Part shown: positions 1-12,994 of the stretch, one piece after another
How positions within the stretch are numbered: position 1 is the stretch's first letter
Layout: every line of letters begins with the position of its first letter
NCBI GenBank assembly: GCA_033675265.1
Contig: JAUJYZ010001194.1
Span: forward strand, 1 to 64,000
Length of the DNA stretch: 64,000 nucleotides
Direction: 5' to 3'
DNA from: Actinostola sp. cb2023
Lineage: Eukaryota; Cnidaria; Anthozoa; Actiniaria; Actinostolidae
Program-made: the position numbers and the translations under genes
Notes under the pieces: model-generated
Seen by the model: the letters and a program-made list of their open reading frames with translations, nothing else
Told to the model about the DNA's origin: nothing
Databases searched by the model: none

Positions 1-222
1 ACGGTTGCTTAAATACACGTAAAAATCAGGCCGGATTTTGGTCGCGAACGAGCGATTATGGGCCAATGACGTTTATTTGCCCGTACGGAACGAATTTAAA
101 TCTTACAACAAAAATATTGTGGTTTTGTTACCTTGGTATGAAGTACTTTTTACCACACAGAAAATCAGGCGATTTTATTTATCGACGCGAATCGCGTGGA
201 CCGCTTTTACAGAGACAGCCTC
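1..222. mobile_element. Right terminus of an E1-family TTAA transposon, cut by window edge
   Basis: This matches 13562-13781 almost base for base, which is the outer right terminal inverted repeat of the complete E1 element at 7604-13781. It also matches 7604-7823 in inverted orientation. It ends with CAGCCTC followed by TTAA at 223-226, the same target motif that bounds the complete copy. Small ORFs here are shadows inside the repeat. The rest of this copy lies outside the window. Confidence 0.85.
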
Positions 223-679
223 TTAAATAATGTACATAGTTTTTTTATATACTATACTAATATTATTTATTTCAATATTATTTATTTATCCATAAACATT
301 CAAAAATTATTTTCTAATTCTACTTTAATTTACTATATATTGATACTATAACATATAAGAGTGCAAAATAAAACTTCAAACTTGAAACTCTGAGTCGATT
401 ACCTAGCTACCTACCTACACTGTACAATATCACAGATTTCAGGGTTCAAAACATAAACACTGCAGAAAGTGAATACATGAGTGCAGACATCGAAAGAATC
501 TCATCGCACATTATTATCAGTTCTCAAAGCATGTGCATGAATTTTTGCTAAAAAAGCATTCCATTTGATACAAACATAACATGTAATATTATAGTATTTG
601 TTTAGAATACCGGTATATTTCCAGATCTTCGAAATGATATCGTTCTTACCTGAAAACGAGGCTGACTTTTCACATGTTT

Positions 680-1015
680 TTAGACCAGGAAGGAAGGGAG
701 GATTTGTACACCCAAATTAAATATGGCGGGCAAAAAAAGTTTAATGTTTAGAAGAACCGTTTTATTATAATTTGCGGTTACAGTCGTTTGAGTAAACTGG
801 TCCTCCATCTCGTCCATGCGAGTCAACATGGAGAGGATGTTCTCTCTGTGGCGATGGAAATCGGCCAGGATGGGGGACAAGTCCTCTATGGCCGTGCGAG
901 TCCAAGTTCCCTGATTTTTCAACGTGTCTCGCAACTGGCGTTCAAGTCCCTTGAGGCTTTCAACTTGATCTAAGCGGCCATCGCGAATGGAGCTTAATGC
1001 AGCTTCGACATTCAT
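680..1015 (-). CDS. Hypothetical 111-residue coiled-coil-like protein or exon
   Basis: The reading frame starts with MNVEAALSSI and has a charged, heptad-like helical stretch over about residues 1-75 (SLKGLERQLRDTLKN, ENILSMLTRMDEMEDQ). The C-terminal tail is hydrophobic and looks like read-through into non-coding DNA. Biased codon use and good helix character make the first ~75 codons a plausible exon. The equivalent in copy B (14226-14570) is frameshifted by one extra G near 14429. I do not recognise the family and there are no informative neighbours. It may be a first exon of a host gene or a chance frame. Confidence 0.3.
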   Translation of the reverse strand: MNVEAALSSIRDGRLDQVESLKGLERQLRDTLKNQGTWTRTAIEDLSPILADFHRHRENILSMLTRMDEMEDQFTQTTVTANYNKTVLLNIKLFLPAIFNLGVQILPSFLV

Positions 1016-3633
1016 CTTGCTATACAGTCAACATGTAGTTGGCTACCTTAGCCTGCATTTCTTTTGGTCAGCACAAGTGAGACACTGAGTACATTTAAAC
1101 TATGATGGCGTAGATATAGAGGGCAAAATTGATTTATTCTGATTGGTTAATCAGGAGGGCTTTTTTAATTCATGGAATGTGTAGCATCTGATTTCCTTTA
1201 AATTTCCACATTACTGGTGGCCAGGCAATTGCCCGGCAATTGCCCTGTAATATTATGACGTCACAGATTGTTTATAAGGGGGACAGAATTGTCAAGAATA
1301 ATGAAAAGGTGAACTAAATCTGCTCTGCTGAGGTTCGCTTGATTTGTTGACATATTTAAGCTCAAACTGAAAACCTATCGTTTTGTCTCTTTATGGTATC
1401 AGGTTAACCCAAACGACCATCATGCACGCAACACGCTCTAGCGCGTACTCGTTACGTTAAAACCTCTATAGTAGTATACCTTTTCTGAAAGCTGAATAAA
1501 TGCAGAATTAACTAAAACAATTAGTTTTTAGAACAAAAACAGTATATTTGAAATAGGTAAAAAAGTTCAGATTTTCACATCACTATCATCGCCGAGGTTC
1601 CATACAGCCGCAATTTTTGGAGATGATAGATAATATTCAATTTGATTTGATTGTCAAACAAAATCAAAACCGGTGGTTTGAAAGTTTTTTTGGGGTACCC
1701 TGATACCTTAATGGGGGTCGGTACTATCTTTTGATGCTCCGTTGCTAGGGAAATTGTGAAATTGTGAAGTCAATGCATGTTTGGTTTACATCCAGGAAAT
1801 TTGGAACATAGTCATTCAAGGTAAGTGGGAATGTAATTATGACGTAAACGGATGCGGCCCATTGTCACGTGACCCAAAGCAGAAAAACACGTTTTTCAAG
1901 GGCGTTTTGATTTGTTTTCAAGAATTATTGTTATCAACATGTTTTTAATTTTAAGAACGTTTACAAAACAATCACGCTTGCTTTTTTTGAATTTCGGAAA
2001 AATAAGAAAATGACCCTAAAATTTGCTTGTAACATTCTTTAAATTTTTTTACTTTCGTAACTTTTTTTAAAATATAAAAAATCGCATGCACTAAGTTTAG
2101 ATAATTCGCGTTTATTAATTAAAATATCGAAAAACTGCATATCAATTTTTTTTCAGACGAGAAAAAACTTGATTTTGAAGACCGGAAGTAATTACTCGTG
2201 CCCAGGCCGAAGGGCGCACGAGTTATAAAACCCAACGCGAATTTTTTTCGTTTGTTTGGGCGTCAGAAAATCTCAAAGTTGTGCAATATCCGGTTTGCAA
2301 CGCCTAGTACCGGGGCCTAGTATCTCCATCAATTATATCTGTATTGGAACCATTTATATACAAACATTTATCTCTCTCCCAATTGATGTGGGACATTGTC
2401 AAATCCAAAACCGTCACTAAAAATAAAGTCAAAATCAAATCAAATCAGATTATAGGGCAAATGGGATGTATTTACACAATGATATTGTCAAAGCTGGTGT
2501 GTGTCTAGCGGCGTCAGAGCGAAAGCATGGGGTCTTGTACTACTGAATTGTCTCGCACATGCGCAATGTGTTATATAGGTGTCGTGATTCCCGATCTAAA
2601 AAGCAGCTAAATTAAATGTGTTGGCCAAATGAAGGATAAAAAGACGAGGTAAAAAGCAACAAGTCAGAGCCCAGGCATCCACCACGGCTTAGATATTGCA
2701 CACAAATCCTAACTTCGGCCTTCATCGGTCGCTGTTCAGCGCTCGTCAACACATCAAAATTCACAAGACAACTCGGACCCATCATCGAATAAATACAACT
2801 CAAAACCTCAAGAAAACTTCACAGGGGAATTCAACAACTATTATTCTTTATTTCTAGTATTTTTTAGGGAATGATATAGAAAAATAATGCTTTTGAGAAA
2901 CAAACAAACTCATACTCAAAACTATAAAATGACCGGTTGAACCACACCACGTGAAATTTTCGAATCGCTCAAAACCACTCAAAAACACAATTTCTTGCTC
3001 AGATTTCTACATCAACGTTGTGAAGACATTTTTGAGAATCTCATACCCTCTGAAGGCTTTCTAAGAGCTCATTCCTGATCCAACCGAACGAAAATCCAAA
3101 CACGTCATGATCCACTGATTTCTACGTTTGGGCTACCTGTAACCACAGGAAGCCCAATTATACAACTGACACACACGAACATTCAGTGAAAAGAAAATCC
3201 TTATCGTCCAAGAAGATAATCACGAATAGCTGGACGGTCTATGTGTTCTACTAGAAAGGAAACCACAAGCTTATATTTATGGTATTTTATATTTCGAAGT
3301 CTAAATGAAAAATCGACCGACAACAACTATCAATCATTGAACTTTACTCGTTGAATACATTTTTATATAAGCTTACCAAGATAATGGTCTCTTGATTTTA
3401 CTTTTAAAATGTTCAAATATTTTCACTCTAAGAGCGAAATATAAATCATACGGCATTGATCACGAAAGATAACTGCGACATGTGCTGGTTCCAGGTAGAA
3501 AAGGGAAGCTTTCAAGCAAAAATCAAACTCGTATACAAACTTCGAAATCCACACTTCCACAGGGATCCCAATTATATTCTTGAAGCATGTCAGTACATGT
3601 AGCTCATTCTCAACAGGGCACGAGTGTACATTG

Positions 3634-6600
3634 TAGCTCATTAGCTCCTAGCCAATTTGTCTAAGTTTGTTCTCAAGCAAGCACGGCAATCACCGTTTTT
3701 GATGTTTTTCGAGTGGTGAATAAAAGAGTTTTCTCAGAAGCAAAACGTCAATTGCCCAAATAAAACTTTCAAGATTCCAAAACTATATCATCTTCTTAGT
3801 ACGTAGCTGCAATATTATAAAATTTGGATCACTGGCACATGACTAAAAAACTATTCTTTTTGACCCACCAGTTGGATTTTCCAAATAGTGCACTTTGATT
3901 TGGAATTTATTGGACTTCTTAAACTCGCTCAATGTTTATGATATTAAGCCTAGAGATCAAGGAAGAGTTATACAATACAGCGATGGTGTTGAAATATTTC
4001 TGTTGATTTTAGTTTTGATATACGAATGGAATGAATTTGATGCATTTTCACTCCGCCGACAGTCATTATATGGTGTCTGAAGCCAAAATAGTTTCTTTCG
4101 ATTTTCTCCAAAACAAATAAATATTTTCCCAAACAAACTACACAGCGTTTATATTCAGACCAAGGGCTACCCATATGCAAAGTTAGAGCGAATTCCATTT
4201 TTGTGATTTTTGCCACCATATGTTTGATAATTGTACAGCCTTACACTTAATGGCTTAATACTGTGTATTATTCTCGATTTCTAGCCTTGCAATTCGATGT
4301 ACAAGTTCCAAGTTGTCTTGAAACAATATTTATGTTTGTGTTATATTTCGATGTGACTGCCAGAAAAATGTTAAAACGAAGTGAAGTCAGACGGCAACGC
4401 TAAATTGCTGACGTGTTCGTTGATGCATGCCGTTCATCACGTTCGTGTAATTGCTAACAACGCAATGGCGCAAATTTGTATCACAAACGCGGACTTCTTA
4501 TACATTTTTCCTTATCAATATTTGCTATTGTACCAGTGCAGGTACATTAGCGGCAATGTTACTCTATATCTTAAGAACTACATATGTTATGAAGTGCCAA
4601 GCTATGCGTGAGCATATGCGTGTTTACAATTAGATGCACATCGCAAAAACACGCATAATTTTTCATTCCGATGCTGCTCGTTCATTGTCAACACTTTTCT
4701 AAATATTGTTTTGTAAAGAAAAGTGTTATTATTTACCTTTTACTCATATAAAAACAAACTCAAAACTTTGCGTTTTTAGAAAGAAAATATGCGAACTTTG
4801 CCACTGAGAATCTTAAAGACGCGCTTAAAATTCGAATTTGTAAACAACAGTCGTCAGCTTACCTTGCCGTCAAAGTTGAAATTTTGCGCGGAATAAATGT
4901 CAGGAAACCCAAAATAGCATTGAATGATTGAAAATAAATCAATATTTGCTTGGGTAAAATATTTTTTGTCGATCTTAACTTTACGGTATAAAAACGGCAC
5001 TTTTACTGAAAAGTGTTCACAATTAGAACTGTTCACAATTAGAACCACATACAGTAATATTAATTTCGAATTTGTATTTTTTTTTTTCGTTTTATGCGTT
5101 TCAGTTGTTGTTTTGTCATATATGAAGGCCTGCGCATGGAGTTGGTGTACAACGTGAAATCACGAATTGTAAAGCTTAAATTTGTTTAGAAAATGCTCTA
5201 ATTTTTTGTTTTATAAATAAGTTTGTACTTATATTTACATGTTTTGAAAGCGAATTTATCAGTCTATCTCTAGTTGAAAGATAAATTTTGCCAAGAGAAA
5301 AAACTATAAGCTACTTAGCAAAAGAACGTAGGTCTCTCGCGCGCAAATCTCGAAAAACCCCGTAAATCGAAGCTCCGTTTTCACCTAATTTTTCTTGAGC
5401 AAAATGACGCGTTAGGCGTAAACTTTCATCGCGCACTTTTTGCCTTGGGCGACCTTGGGCATGATTTCGCACTTTTCGCCTATTACGCACTTTTCGCATT
5501 TTTCGCCATTCGCGCATTTTTCACCTATCGCGCATATTTCGCCTATTGCGCATTTTTCGCCTATCGCGCATTTTTCGCCTATCGCGCACTTTTTCGCCTA
5601 TCACGCACTTTTCGCCTTTGTAGATTTTTAAAATTTCGCTTTATAAAATTAAATACATGTATATAGTGGACTTTTTATATTTAACATTAAATAAAATATA
5701 TAACTTACTATAAATAGGTTAGTTTTGTAGAACATGACAAGAAAGACATTTTGTAGCAATAAATCAGTAAAAGAAATGTGAAATATGGTTGTGAAACTTG
5801 GATGCTATGAAATGTAACTTATAAACATTTTTATTCGATCGATCCGCTGACTTGTAAAATACGAGTTAATGGATTGCCGGTTCAAGCTGTTTAGCTTTAG
5901 GTAGTACCGTGAAGATTACGATTTTAATAGTCGTAAAATCCATAAAAGTTTTCAAGACCCTTAACTGACCAAAAGGAAAAACAGGTAAGTACCATTTTCG
6001 CATTGTTTTTTTTAATTGGAGAGCTTGATTATCAACCAAGGGCGCCTATAATTAATGTAGAAACAGAACATGGATATTCGAGATTTCCTGACTGTTTTAA
6101 ATAATTTATCTAAAAGAGCGTGTTTACCTCGATGTATCTTATAAACTTCGGGCCTTAATCAACGACAAATACGTACATCTCAAATCTCTTGACGATTTTG
6201 GCGAAATTTTGTTTACCGCTACAAACGCTGCGCTGATCGATGCTTTGACAGCGCTGACAAGAAGTTTGTGAAATTATCAGATCGAGTTCAGCCATATTAA
6301 AAGTCGTTTTGTTTTCATCTAATTCAATGTTGTTAGTTGCATTACTACGGTCAAAGTATTCGAGAGCTACTCAAGGTCGATTCATCATTCAGTTTGGAGC
6401 CCAAATGTTTTTAAATTGAAAAAAAATTGGATTGACCGGCCTTTGGAGCGGTACTAGCTGTCACGTCCGTATCATCGTCTGCCGTCGCTTTGTCTCGCCG
6501 TACGCGTCCCGTCGCCAAATTTGCATGTCAAAGATCACAAAATATATTGTTGATCCGTTGTTGAGCACTGCTTTTAAATTAATAATGTGAAGGATTTACG

Positions 6601-7022
6601 GGAATTTCCACCAATGTTGATGGACAAAACCAAGCGATTCTTGACCTAATTCGGCTTGGATCAAGAGACGCTTCATGAGCGCTAGCTGATCTTATAAACA
6701 AAATATATATAAAGTTGATCGGAACCAGTTGATCACGACATTGAAAATTTGTTATTCTATCTGATTTAGAATCTAGCCCCAAAGTCGATCTTTATTCTTT
6801 TGAGTTTTTAAAATGACAAACTAACAAGGACAAAGAGTGGAAGAAGTGTATCAACGCCATTAACAAATATATTTCAAAGTAAATACCAAGGACAAATCCA
6901 ACTCCCAAGCCCAAAAAGGTGGTCGCAGTAACTTACGAGAGGTGGGCGCTTACGAGAGAAGGTCGCTTATGATAGGTGGTCGCACAGAGAGGTTCAACAG
7001 TTTGTATCTTGAATATATTTTA
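3634..7022. other. Non-coding AT-rich spacer
   Basis: I see no supported gene. Open frames here are short, low-complexity or AT-driven. The only structure I recognise is the minisatellite at 5440-5620, plus a stretch at about 6920-6990 with repeated GGTCGC/TTACGAGAG words that looks like a dispersed repeat fragment. Confidence 0.6.
5440..5620. repeat. Minisatellite, 18-19-bp unit of CGCCTATCGCGCATTTTT type
   Basis: About nine imperfect tandem copies of a unit resembling TTTTTCGCCTATCGCGCA are visible. The open frames read through it on both strands (HFSPIAHFSPIAH on plus) are repeat artefacts. The CGCG-centred unit resembles in flavour the palindromic arrays at 31444-31805 and 41530-41945, but the unit and phase differ. 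Confidence 0.85.
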
Positions 7023-7145
7023 TAGAGTGCAATTTAGAATACTAACTTTAAATAGTGCTATTTCTATTTTTTCTATTGTTGCATTAGTACTATTTAGTAC
7101 TCGATCAATAATATTAGTTAGTTTTCACACTTTTCTTGCACTCTA
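7023..7145. repeat. MITE-like palindromic element
   Basis: The ends are inverted: TAGAGTGCAA at the left and TTGCACTCTA at the right, with TA at both tips as expected for a TA-duplicating family. The interior is AT-rich with repeated TAGTACTATTTAGTAC words. It resembles the elements at 27749-27890, 40256-40712 and 62490-62639 and may be a diverged relative. Confidence 0.55.
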
Positions 7146-7192
7146 TGAGTACATTGTTACTTAATGATGGACATAGTTATTTACAGATATTT

Positions 7193-7466
7193 CAAAAAAC
7201 GTTGATACTGAATACTGCATTCTAAATAGTGTATTCTAAGACCGAAATGCATTTTGGGACTCGTGTAATATTGTCTAAAGTAATATAAATAATAATAATT
7301 TATTTTATTTTTGTGTATTCCATCAGAAACAATATACTAGCTCCATATGGCGAACAAATTGCTGTATATTTACTTTTTATTTCAAAATAACGAGGCCCAC
7401 AATGCCCTTTGGCCTTGGAATGCACTATTCAGTATGCAGTATTCAGTTTTCAACGTTTTTTTAAAT
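7193..7466. repeat. MITE-like inverted repeat, ~270 bp
   Basis: The left arm begins AAAAAACGTTGATACTGAAT and the right arm is its imperfect reverse complement, ending ATTCAGTTTTCAACGTTTTT. Arms are about 70 bp, with matching words such as TACTGCATTCTAAATAGTG inside. There is no coding capacity. Confidence 0.7.
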
Positions 7467-7469
7467 AGC

Positions 7470-7599
7470 TGTATATAATACATACTGAATATTGTTTATT
7501 TATCCATCAACATTTACATATATTACTTAATAATGTACAGTTGTTTATATAATACATACTAAATATTATTTATTTATTCATAACATTTACATATATTAC
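7470..7599. repeat. Two-copy tandem repeat (~75-80 bp unit) abutting E1
   Basis: Two imperfect copies of a unit containing ATAATACATACT, a TATTATTTATTTAT-type run and ACATTTACATATATTACTTA lie end to end, just left of E1. Related words occur in the right flank after 13786, so the pre-insertion site was itself a short AT-rich repeat. Confidence 0.55.
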
Positions 7600-7603
7600 T
7601 TAA

Positions 7604-8392
7604 GAGGCTGTCTCTGTAAAAGCGGTCCACGCGATTCGCGTCGATAAATAAAATCGCCTGATTTTCTGTGTGGTAAAAGTACTTCATACCAAGGTAACAA
7701 AACCACAATATTTTTGTTGTTAGATTTAAATTCGTTCCGTACGGGCAAAAAACGTCATTGGCCCATAATCGCTCGTTCGCGACCAAAATCCGGCCTGATT
7801 TTTACGTGTATTTAAGCAACCGTCGCAAAGCCAAATTGTTTCTTATGAACATAATTTTTATAGAGCGACCTAGATAAACTGCTAATTTACCCTATGCAGC
7901 AGTTTGAAACATTTTAACGAAAAACTCTTTGCACGCCAAGGCGCTATTTAACCCTATCTAAAGACTCCCGCGGTCAAACATGAAAAATGATCATTTTTGA
8001 ATCTACTTTTCTCCATTGGCAGATAAAATAAATTGATGTGAATGACATTGATGTACAATTTGAACCTTGCCAAATAAGATTTTAGAAGCAAACTTTGTCT
8101 ATATTAACATTTCAGAGAACGCTAAGCAAGCATTCATCTGGATATTTTGACTACTCGCTTCCAAAAAGCGTTCGAATGTCAATAAATTAAAGTCTTAAAA
8201 TATTACCTGACAAAGGGCTAAATCTAATCACTTACTGGGAATAGAATGATATACAAATCCATGGCCAAAGAATTCCAAAAAAACTAGAGAGATAAATTCG
8301 TTATAGATGATTTCTCGTCCATACAATGCAATGAGAATCGAACTGAATTAATCAGTAAACAGTGAAATTGACAAGTCTGCCAATGCACGTGC
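7604..8392 (+). repeat. E1 left terminal inverted repeat
   Basis: It pairs with 12995-13781. The outer ~220 bp are also found at 1-222. The inner border is at the shared word GCACGTGC (about 8385-8392, paired with about 12995-13003). A TATA-like CGTATATATACTC lies just inside it at 8421-8433, ahead of the transposase start. Confidence 0.9.
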
Positions 8393-8420
8393 ACTTAGTT
8401 AATACATCTAATTCTCACAC

Positions 8421-8433
8421 CGTATATATACTC
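8421..8433 (+). promoter_or_regulatory. Possible TATA box of the E1 transposase gene
   Basis: CGTATATATACTC lies just inside the left inverted repeat and about 55-65 bp before the first transposase ATG at 8486. Placement and sequence are suitable; no further evidence is available. Confidence 0.4.
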
Positions 8434-8485
8434 AACTGAAGTCAGTAGTCACGTTTTTTAGTGTGTGGTTTTCTTAACTATTGCG

Positions 8486-11400
8486 ATGTCAGATCTGCAG
8501 TGTTTTTTGAAGGGGATTCTAAGTGACTCAGACTCATGCAGTGAGTTTCGCGGTGAAACCATTTCGGTGCCTCTACTTGAATGTCTGGATGACATACTCG
8601 ACCATTTGCGATCAATTCATCTTTCTCGCGAAAAACTGAAGGAATGGCAGTTAATAACAGCAAGAGCAGGGTTTATTTAATCTAGACAAGGAAAGACTTG
8701 AAGCCATGTATGTGTGCCCTAAACATCGACGCATGTTGGGAAAACATTGGAAGCCATCAAAGACCGCATGCCAGCATCCGCCTCACAAGCACAGTGAGAA
8801 CAAGAAACGCGTGTCTGCTAAAAAGGCCATAAAAGGAAGGACAAGAGCCTCACCACAGATGTCAAGAGAGATCCAGATGATATATGAGATGCTTGTACCA
8901 GTTGGATCGCGTAAGTAACATTTGTATACTCACTCTATTCGTGAATATACATTTGCATATGATTGCTAATTAGCATGTCAGTCCTCTGAGAAAGATTCAA
9001 CGTTACTCAATATTATTATGATAAACTCCATGTCTTGGAGTCTTTTAGAAAGACTATTTAACTCCAATTTTATATTAACATTCCCGCGTTAAACCAATTT
9101 ATACAAACAAATCACATTTCAAATGTCGAAATAATACAATGAATGGACTTAGGCACCCTGCACTTCAAGTCACGTGATCTCAAAAAGGGAGAGGCCGGGA
9201 TTTATTTTTGAATCACCCTGATATAACGCTGGAATTACCGTAAATAAATGGTTTGAACAATGAATTGCAGCCACTTTATCAGCATGAGTTCACATTTTGT
9301 GTGTTAATTTCTTTCAGCCATATGCGAAACATGTAGGAGCAATCACAAAACAAAAGTGGACACTGAGTTACCATGGCTCAAAGATGACTGCAATGGACCA
9401 CAGAAACAACATTCACCGTAAGATTTTTTAACAGGTTGGATTTTGGTTACACTGTATTTAGGTGGAAGTACAGTCAGAAAAAGTGACTAAAAATGAGAAA
9501 CACACAGAAACGTATAAATGTAACAAAGCATACTAGACAATGAAATATCCAAAGTTTGACATATCTCATCGGGTTGTAGTATGCAGGACAGTCGTTGTCT
9601 CTCCTGAACCATCAAAGGGGAAAGCAATGGATCCCTTATGATACTGCTGCTATTACAACCTTTAACAGTGCTATGGAAATGCTATCAAAGGTAGCTCCTG
9701 GTCACAATGTAGAACCATTGACCTTTCAACTTAAAGGGGAGTGGAACAGTGCTTCACTTTTAGACCAAGAACACTGTATCAACCGAGCGAAGGAAGCGTG
9801 CAACTTAGTCTGTCATGCCATAGCACCCGATGAAGGCGAGAAACTGTTTCAGAATTTACAAAACACGCACGCGAATGCAATTGAAGAAACCGATCTTCCT
9901 GGAAATCTTGTTGCAATGATCGCTGCATATAAGAACGCTCCCACATCGAATTTAAAAACTCAGATTTTGAGTATTTACGCTTATGAATACACAAGTGAAA
10001 AACTGAAGAGGTTTCACGTTTGAGAAATTAAGCGATCGGAAGATTAAACGAGCTAGAGAGCATGCTAGAACTGTTGGTCCCGGCTTACCTGTGGAAAAGA
10101 AACCATCTCATAGAATAAGAATTGATATGACTAAGTTGGATCACTTTCTAACGTTTGTGAACCGTCCGTATATTTCTACCAGGACGTAGCATACGGCAAC
10201 CGTACACTTAAATTAGACAATGGTGGGCGTCTAAGTATGCCTAACATCATTCGTACAGTCACAAGGTCCACGATGATAACTCAGTATCTAAAATACTGCA
10301 AAGAAGATGGGTTTGAGCCTCTCAGTCGTGCTACATTGTATCGAGTTTTAGAAGTGAGGGAAGCATCACAACGAAAGTCATTGCAGGGCTTAGACAACAC
10401 GGCAGCTGATGGAACTGAAGGTTTCCACCGACTAATAACTATTGTCGATGAGTTGGAGTCTAACTTTGGGGCTGATAAGATTTGGTGTAATGACATGCGT
10501 AGACGATTGAAGGCTGGAAGAAGATACTTGAAGACTACATACCGTGTGCATTGCCGTGATGAATCGGATTTATGTCCTGACCATTGTAGGAAGTACGCTT
10601 TAAGCGACCCTTCTGATTCTGACTTTCAAGAGTTCTGCACACACGACCATTTCATAAGATGTAACGACTGTGAAGACCTAAAAGAAACTATTCAATCTAT
10701 TGAAAATATGATCTTAATGCTCGCTAAAAACATGTACAATTCTGAGCAATGTGATGATTTTATTTATGATTTCAGTCAAGCAAAGGTCTTCATCTTCACA
10801 TGGAAAGCTCACGTACTCCGTTCTGAGAATCAAGAGGAGGCCAAACAAACTGCTGTTGCCTCGTTAAAAGATGATTCCATCATGATTGTCATGGATTGGG
10901 CGATGAAATTTGTGCAGATGCGACATAGAGAAAAGCAAAGCGAATGGTTTGCTAAGCGAGGTATAAATTGGCATGTCAGTAGCGTGTTGTCCAAGAATTC
11001 AAATGGTCAAGTTGAAGTGTCTTACTACGCGCATCTCGTCAATAGCTGCAGCCAGGATTGGTTCGCAGTCACTTCCATCGTGGAACAGCTACTTACGATG
11101 ATTCATTCTGAAAAGCCACACATTTCTACAGTAGTTTTGAGATCTGACGAAGCTGGTTGTTACCATAATAGTCAACTTTTGGCAGCTCTGCGAGACGTGG
11201 GAGAACGAGTAGGGATTTCAATCGCAAGGTACGATTATTCTGAGCCCCAATTTGGCAAAGATATCTGCGATAGGATTCTGTGCCCAATGAAAGGTGCTAT
11301 TCGCAGATACTGCAATGAAGGGCATGATATACTCTCTGCCCAAGATATGCATACTGCACTGAAAGAAAGAAATGTGAAAGGCAGTACAGCCGCAGTTTGC

Positions 11401-12462
11401 GAAATTAGACCAACCGAAATGGATCTAGAGATAACAAAGTTGCAGGGGATGAGTGCTTTTCACAACTTCGTGTATGAGAAGAACGATCTAAGAGTGTGGA
11501 AGGCCTTTGGTGTTGGACCCGGGAAAGTTGTGCCATGGAAAAGTATCTACCACCGCAACCAAAGTGAAACACGTCTCGAAATTTGCGAAAACTACGGATG
11601 TTTCCCTCCCTCTCCAAGAAGAATAAAAACTGATTCGCGTGTTTCAGAAGATCCAATTCCAGAAGCAACAGTTTTGAGTGCCCTGATATCGCTTGCTCTC
11701 AAGCTTTTACTGATCTAGAATCTGCTGAACTCCACGCATGCTTAGAACGTCACTCCGAACCAAAGCCAAAATCGACCCAGGAAAAGCAAGAAAGTATTTA
11801 CGACACGCTGCGTAGGGGATGGGTTGAGCAATTTGCGTCCCTTTCACTTGCTGACGAGGCTTCCTGTGCAACGCGCACAGCTGGAATATCTAGAGAAGAT
11901 AAACAAGACGATATACTACCATGTGGATGGGCGCTACAAAAACCTAGAACTACTTCCAGATTTACTGAGAAAGTCAAATGTTATCTTTTAAGAAAATACG
12001 AAGTAGGAGAGAAAACGGGAAGGAAAGCGGATCCTCAACAAGTCGTACAAGATATACGAACTGCTAGAGATGAACTTGGGAATAGACTGTTTTCAAGAGA
12101 CGAATGGCTTACCAAGTCACAGATACAGGGATATTTTTCAAGACTGACATCAAGCCGTAGAAAACAGCTCTCTGCTGATCCTTTGCAAGAAAATTATGAA
12201 GAGAATTGGGTTGAAAATGAAAAGATGCATCAAGAAATAGTTCAAACCGTGGTCAATGAACTTTGTGCCAATCATCCAATTATGTATGACATCTACGATC
12301 TCTGCGAGTATAGTCATCAAGATAACCTGTAGAAATTTAATGTGAAAATGCTTCAAAACATTTGTGAACACTTTGATTTACCATTCAAACGAAAGACGCT
12401 GAAGGCGGAGCTTATTAACACCATCAAGACCATGGTTGGAGAATGCAGTTGTTCCTCGACTT
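8486..12462 (+). pseudogene. E1 transposase gene: multi-exon, several frame breaks
   Basis: Coding pieces on one strand appear to form one gene. Exon 1 (about 8486-8914) begins MSDLQCFLKG and, after a frame slip near 8660, has a possible metal-binding stretch (CPKHR, then CQHPPHKH); it ends at the splice donor GTAAGT at 8911. Exon 2 (about 9318-9420) contains ICETCRSNH and is bounded by CTTTCAG and GTAAG. Exon 3 starts after AG at about 9590 and runs to about 12462, interrupted near 10020, 10180 and 11690. The longest piece (10237-11718, 493 residues) has candidate acidic catalytic residues in VMDWAMKF and RSDEAGCYHN, followed by FGKDICDRI. The tail (WALQKPRTTSRF, then a basic region) continues to 12462. 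It is probably a DDE-type transposase acting on the flanking repeats. Family name unknown; the breaks make this copy non-functional unless they are sequencing errors. Confidence 0.75.
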
Positions 12463-12578
12463 AGACCTCATTCAGTTAAGAGTTAAATGTTAGTTAACAA
12501 GGTATGATACTATGCATATAACTTTGCGAGGGACCATGGGATCTAACGCACCATCTACGCGGGGGAGGGGGCATTGGT

Positions 12579-12638
<60 letters not shown>
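12579..12638. repeat. Poly-G run of about 60 bp
   Basis: An uninterrupted G tract lies between the transposase tail and the right inverted repeat of E1. The minus-strand proline-repeat frame through it is an artefact. Such tracts form G-quadruplexes and are also prone to assembly and sequencing error. Confidence 0.95.
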
Positions 12639-12639
<1 letters not shown>

Positions 12640-12994
12640 ACTCCCACAACCGGATAGTGACTGGTGACGTATATCATCGCCAAATCAATTATTTTATCTA
12701 GATATAAATTTCTCTCAGTGATTGTTTCTTTCGAATGTTTCCTGCATGTTTTAAAGTTACTTCGATACAGTATATCTATGCCTGTTTTACAAGAAATATG
12801 TGTCGTCATGCATGTCATAACCTCGTAAGTGTACGACGGCAAAAGTAAGTGCATCATTCCACTATATATTTGCCTGAACAAAGGGCATACAAATAATTCA
12901 ATGTAATGATCTTCATAGCTCTAGACCTAGATCGTAAAGTTCGGCCACTGTGGTGGCATCGCTTTGCTAAAATTACAACTTAATTATGCACGTC

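Larger units (their letters stand above)
1..3633 (+). repeat. 3.63-kb direct repeat, copy A (second copy at 13562-17188)
   Basis: The sequence recurs at 13562-17188 in the same orientation and is nearly identical. The differences I see are mostly one-base length changes in homopolymer runs. The repeat starts inside an E1 transposon end and continues through about 3.4 kb of flanking DNA. Both copies therefore have E1 at the same TTAA site, so the duplication is younger than the insertion, or the two copies are alleles assembled in series. Identity breaks at 3633/17188. Apart from one possible small gene (680-1015) I see only AT-rich non-coding DNA here. Confidence 0.93.

Noticed and set aside
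2612..2803. 63-codon minus-strand frame, identical in both repeat copies (also 16167-16358)
   Set aside because: Identity only reflects the recent duplication; composition and lack of motifs argue against coding.
5311..5666. Several frames through 5311-5666 with RKVRN or HFSPIA repeats
   Set aside because: They are translations of the 18-19-bp minisatellite.
12555..12881. Minus-strand frame with a 20-proline tract
   Set aside because: The tract is the poly-G run read on the other strand; there is no further support.
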